From contig JAQVCV010000025.1 in assembly GCA_028689615.1 (NCBI GenBank), forward strand, positions 1-58,322: a DNA stretch of 58,322 nucleotides, given 5' to 3'. Shown piece by piece: positions 55,561 to 58,322 of this stretch (positions within the stretch are counted from its first letter, which is position 1; each line of letters begins with the position of its first letter). The notes under the pieces are model-generated. The model was not told where the DNA came from, searched no databases, and saw only the letters and a list, made by a program, of their open reading frames with translations. Both the position numbers and the translations under genes were made by a program. Origin of the DNA: Bacteroidales bacterium. GTDB lineage: Bacteria; Bacteroidota; Bacteroidia; Bacteroidales; TTA-H9.

Positions 55561-57426
55561 TCAATCGTCGAGAGCCTCGAAACGGGAGTTTTGACTGATG
55601 AATTCGGGAATCATCTGTTTGATGGCTTTCACCAGCGTCATTTCGTTGGTGGTTGCAGCCAGGTTTACAATGTTTGAAATCTGACTTTTCACCTCGTCGC
55701 AGGGGTATTCTCTCACGCGACCTATCATTATTTTGGGATGGTGGGTAGGCAGGGTGTTCTCGGCCATGTTGAGCAATTCTTCGTAGAGTTTTTCCCCGGG
55801 TCTTAAGCCTGTAAACACCATCTGGATGTCGCGTCCCATCTCAAGTCCATAAAGTTTCACCATCTTGCGGGCCAGATCAGCAATCTTAACCGATTCGCCC
55901 ATATCAAACACGAAAATCTCGCCCCCTTTTCCAAAGCTACCTGCCTCAAGCACCAGGCGACAAGCCTCGGGAATGGTCATGAAATAGCGGGTAATATCGG
56001 GATGGGTTACGGTGATGGGTCCCCCTTCCTCAATCTGCTTCCTGAAAAGAGGAATCACCGAACCGTTTGAACCCAGCACATTGCCAAAACGGGTGGTAAT
56101 AAACGAAGTAGATGTAGCAGGGTTAAGCGATTGCGTATAGATCTCGGCCAACCTTTTGGTGGCACCCATCACGTTGGTAGGATTCACTGCCTTATCGCTC
56201 GAAATCATGATGAACTTGCGGCAACCATAATCCACGGCCAGGTCGGCTACTACCCGCGTGCCAGCCACGTTCACGGCAACGGCTTCCGAAGGGAATCGCT
56301 CCATCATGGGAACGTGCTTGTAAGCAGCCGCGTGGTAAACCAGAGTAGGACGGTATTGCTCGAACACGCGTTGCATCCTGGCTGAATCGCGCACATCGGC
56401 CACCACCACCTGAAAGGGGGGAATCCCCTTCAGTGCTTCACATTCAAGCTCAAGTCGGTGAAGAGGCGTTTCAGCATTGTCGAGCATCACCACGCGAGCC
56501 ACAGGGTAACGCAACACCTGCCGGGCTATTTCGCTTCCAATACTGCCGGCAGCTCCGGTAATCAGCACCGTGGCATCCAGCAGGTCGCGCCTGATGTGGT
56601 GTTCGTCGATCTTGATCTCGTCACGCTCCAGCAAATCCTCGATCTTCACCCTTTTGAGCTGCCGAAAGCTCAATTCGCCATTAATCCACTGGTTGACAGG
56701 AGGTACTGCCAGCACACGGATGTTGCGGTTCAAACAAACATCAATCACCCGCTGTTTTTTTTCAGCGTTGATACGCTGCACAGCCATAATCATCAAATCT
56801 ACTGGGTGGGTTTCGAAGAACCTGTCGAGGGCATTTGTACCCAGAATGTTGATTCCTTCGAGTTTCTTACCAACTTTCCCCGGATCGTCGTCGAAAAAGG
56901 CTGCTATCTCAGAGCGAATGGTTACATCGCGTTGAAGCGCATTCTTTGCAATGATACCAGCCTCGCCCGCGCCAAAAACCACCACCGTTTGTTTCTCACT
57001 TCTTCCTTGCTGCATCTGCATATAGGCCACTTTACTCACCAACCTGAAGAGGATCATGAAAAGGGTTGTGATGAAAAACTCGATGATGATGATGGAGGTT
57101 GGAATAAGAAAATAACTGAAGCCATACCAACTGACGAGATTGGTAAGAAAGAATGCAACAAGGGCAGCGATGTTGGCCGAAACAATCCGACCGGCATCGT
57201 GGGTGCTGGTATAACGCAACAAACCCGAGTGTGTGCGTGCCACAGCAAAGGCGCCCCATTTCACCAGCAACATCAGGGCAAATATTTGGGGCAGCGGGTC
57301 GAGCTCCACTTGTGGAATGTCGAAATTAAAACGCACCAGATACGAAAGCACCAGCGAGAGTGCTGTAACCATCAGATCGGTAAGCATGATCAGCCAGCTT
57401 GGCACGTTTCGATAGGTTAAATTCAT
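55561..57426 (-). CDS. FlaA1/CapD/WbpM-type nucleotide-sugar dehydratase, membrane-bound
   Basis: A 621-residue protein with four N-terminal membrane helices (about 11-32, 46-62, 82-102, 108-132), a Rossmann-like domain with VVVFGAGEAG (about 148-157) and a C-terminal SDR domain with ITGAAGSIGSE (about 287-297), SSDKAVNPTN and MGATKR. The usual catalytic Tyr of the SDR YxxxK motif is replaced by Met here, as in the large dehydratases of the WbpM/CapD group. Members make 4-keto-6-deoxy sugars from UDP-GlcNAc for O-antigen or capsule. A TACCTTTG box lies 19 bases before the ATG. It probably heads the unit with tgt and the permease. Confidence 0.93.
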   Translation of the reverse strand: MNLTYRNVPSWLIMLTDLMVTALSLVLSYLVRFNFDIPQVELDPLPQIFALMLLVKWGAFAVARTHSGLLRYTSTHDAGRIVSANIAALVAFFLTNLVSWYGFSYFLIPTSIIIIEFFITTLFMILFRLVSKVAYMQMQQGRSEKQTVVVFGAGEAGIIAKNALQRDVTIRSEIAAFFDDDPGKVGKKLEGINILGTNALDRFFETHPVDLMIMAVQRINAEKKQRVIDVCLNRNIRVLAVPPVNQWINGELSFRQLKRVKIEDLLERDEIKIDEHHIRRDLLDATVLITGAAGSIGSEIARQVLRYPVARVVMLDNAETPLHRLELECEALKGIPPFQVVVADVRDSARMQRVFEQYRPTLVYHAAAYKHVPMMERFPSEAVAVNVAGTRVVADLAVDYGCRKFIMISSDKAVNPTNVMGATKRLAEIYTQSLNPATSTSFITTRFGNVLGSNGSVIPLFRKQIEEGGPITVTHPDITRYFMTIPEACRLVLEAGSFGKGGEIFVFDMGESVKIADLARKMVKLYGLEMGRDIQMVFTGLRPGEKLYEELLNMAENTLPTHHPKIMIGRVREYPCDEVKSQISNIVNLAATTNEMTLVKAIKQMIPEFISQNSRFEALDD

Positions 57427-57445
57427 GCGCTTTGGATTTGGGGTG

Positions 57446-57453
57446 CAAAGGTA
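57446..57453 (-). promoter_or_regulatory. -7 box upstream of the FlaA1-type gene
   Basis: TACCTTTG fits TAnnTTTG on the minus strand, 19 bases before the ATG. The nearest TTG lies 26 bases away, so the -33 match is poor. Confidence 0.45.
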
Positions 57454-57785
57454 GTTTTTTCTGGCGGTTGATTTAAAGACAACGGGCGCATTGACTCAGA
57501 TGCAAACACAAAAAGATAACAGGAATTGACCGCCAAACCAACTCATGGGCTTCGCCAGTGAATATTCGATGGCAGATGACCCGAAGGCCAATCCATCGAT
57601 CAACCCAAAAGGCGATAAAGCGGGTAATGTCCCGGTTCGGGTAGAAAATTTGTCCGTTGCTGACCAACTGTTGTCCGCTATCGGACGGCCTTTTGGGGCG
57701 TTGACTGTTGCTATACAAAGCGTTAGCCATTGGTACGGAATTGGTTTACATGGCCACGATTTTTTCATTCAGCTCAGTTTATGGC

Positions 57786-57839
57786 GACACAGCAGTGCCT
57801 CTTTTCTTCAACGATGGTTGCAACTGCTGTGTCTTTTTT
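57786..57839 (+). terminator. Hairpin with T run upstream of the tricorn-type gene
   Basis: GACACAGCAGT pairs perfectly (11 bases) with ACTGCTGTGTC around a 26-base loop and is followed by six T on plus. It looks like a terminator, though no annotated plus-strand gene precedes it. The promoter of the tricorn-type gene overlaps its 3' side. Confidence 0.65.
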
Positions 57840-57846
57840 ACCTTTG
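57818..57846 (+). promoter_or_regulatory. Promoter of the tricorn-type protease gene
   Basis: TTG (57818-57820), an 18-base spacer and TACCTTTG (57839-57846) match the Bacteroidota pattern exactly. The ATG is 34 bases downstream. The spacer covers the right arm of the preceding hairpin. Confidence 0.65.
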
Positions 57847-57880
57847 AGCCCTTCAAATTTTTAAACCAAATTATTAACGG

Positions 57881-58322
57881 ATGAAACGACTTTTCACTCT
57901 CATGCTGCCCTTGCTTTGTGCAGCATTCGGCCTGAAGGCAGCCGACGAGGCACGCCTTTTGCGCTTCCCGGCCATTCATGGCAATCAAATAGTATTTACT
58001 TATGCCGGCGACCTCTACACGGTGTCGGTCACCGGAGGCCTGGCCCGAAAACTCACCAGCGATGCCAAAGGCTACGAAATGTTTGCCCGCTTCTCGCCCG
58101 ATGGCAAAACACTGGCTTTCACTGGTCAATACGACGGCAACACCGAGGTTTACGTGATGCCCTCCGAGGGGGGAACACCCCGCCGCATCACCTTCCCCCC
58201 CACTCTGGGTCGCGACGACATCAGCGATCGCATGGGTCCCAACAACATCGTGATGACCTGGCGCGACAACCAAACGGTGATCTTCCGCTCGCGCAAACAG
58301 GAGTTCAACGACTTCAAAGGGC
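57881..58322 (+). CDS. Tricorn-type protease, N-terminal part (cut by window edge)
   Basis: An open frame from the ATG at 57881 to the window end gives 147 residues. It starts MKRLFTLMLPLLCAAFGLKA, a signal peptide. The following stretch has 'RFPAIHGNQIVFTYAGDLY', ARFSPDGKTLAFTGQYDG and VYVMPSEGGTPRRIT, the repeated blades of the TolB/tricorn-type beta-propeller. Together these fit the exported S41 tricorn-like peptidases common in Bacteroidota; the PDZ and catalytic domains would lie beyond the edge. Read by hand as it has no stop in the window. Confidence 0.85.
   Translation, partial: MKRLFTLMLPLLCAAFGLKAADEARLLRFPAIHGNQIVFTYAGDLYTVSVTGGLARKLTSDAKGYEMFARFSPDGKTLAFTGQYDGNTEVYVMPSEGGTPRRITFPPTLGRDDISDRMGPNNIVMTWRDNQTVIFRSRKQEFNDFKG

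Larger units (their letters stand above)
57427..57880. other. Gene-free stretch between the dehydratase and tricorn-type genes
   Basis: About 450 bases between divergent genes. The ends hold promoters for each. The middle (57540-57785) is more GC-rich than other intergenic regions here, has frames open on both strands (85-100 codons) and short hairpins (CGGG-TAATGT-CCCG at 57621-57634 and GTCCG-CTAT-CGGAC at 57673-57686). I recognise no gene; it could be a decayed gene, a repeat, or a structured RNA. Confidence 0.5.

Noticed and set aside
54452-55594. Plus-strand frame of 380 codons
   Set aside because: Antisense to tgt, whose catalytic motifs are unambiguous.
56458-57420. Plus-strand frame of 320 codons
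   Set aside because: Antisense to the FlaA1-type dehydratase; no motifs of its own.
1-58322. CRISPR arrays, integrases, insertion sequences or prophage genes
   Set aside because: No spaced direct repeats, transposase or phage-type frames were seen anywhere in the window.

Overview
This window looks like a piece of a Bacteroidota chromosome, probably Bacteroidales or a close relative (inference). The reasons are: promoter elements of the form TTG-N17-20-TAnnTTTG; a bamD / Rpb6-type omega / coaBC / PorD (DUF4835) / recN cluster; a secreted M1 peptidase with a C-terminal type IX secretion sorting domain; a 2-oxoacid:ferredoxin oxidoreductase (KorDABC); and a Tgt without zinc-ligand cysteines. 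Most genes lie on the minus strand. No tRNA, rRNA, CRISPR array, integrase or intact insertion sequence was recognised.

Layout. (1) 1-14522, minus strand: a tightly packed sensory operon. In transcription order it encodes a 2239-residue soluble hybrid histidine kinase with about 11 PAS and 2 GAF domains, a 1405-residue REC-PocR-PAS-GAF-kinase-REC protein, a CheB-CheR fusion with a heptad-repeat coiled coil and PAS tail, and the start of a further PAS sensor cut by the window edge. (2) 15046-24924: exported Fe/Mn superoxide dismutase, a TrmH-family RNA methyltransferase with a tiny Cys-rich membrane protein, rpsF-rpsR-rplI, wecB, nfo, an exported protein with a GldM-C-like end, fabI, recN and PorD. 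(3) 24946-30287: coaBC, Rpb6-type omega, bamD, and divergent valS. (4) 30347-35236: two PAS histidine kinases. (5) 35514-44733: M1 and C1 (bleomycin hydrolase type) peptidases on plus, then an S9 peptidase and a TPR-PAS histidine kinase on minus. (6) 44858-47552: korDABC. (7) 47918-55516: DUF2892 protein with a Crp/Fnr regulator, dipeptidyl peptidase III, a ComB-like phosphatase, an SPL-type radical SAM protein, an LptF/LptG permease and tgt. (8) 55561-58322: a FlaA1/CapD-type nucleotide-sugar dehydratase, a gene-free stretch with several hairpins, and the start of a tricorn-type protease.

How the parts fit. The window encodes five full histidine kinases, one CheB-CheR sensor and one truncated PAS sensor, but no DNA-binding response regulator. 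Output must go through the attached receiver domains, or through partners elsewhere. The exported peptidases (M1, C1, S9, M49, tricorn type), ferredoxin-dependent oxoacid metabolism and a T9SS suggest a protein-degrading, low-oxygen lifestyle; the exported SOD and Crp/Fnr regulator would suit fluctuating oxygen. These are inferences from gene content. The best candidate for something undescribed is the sensory operon at the left: two adjacent soluble multi-PAS hybrid kinases that share recognisable PAS-PAS and GAF cassettes, joined to a CheB-CheR-PAS protein, with no chemoreceptor, CheA or CheW in view.
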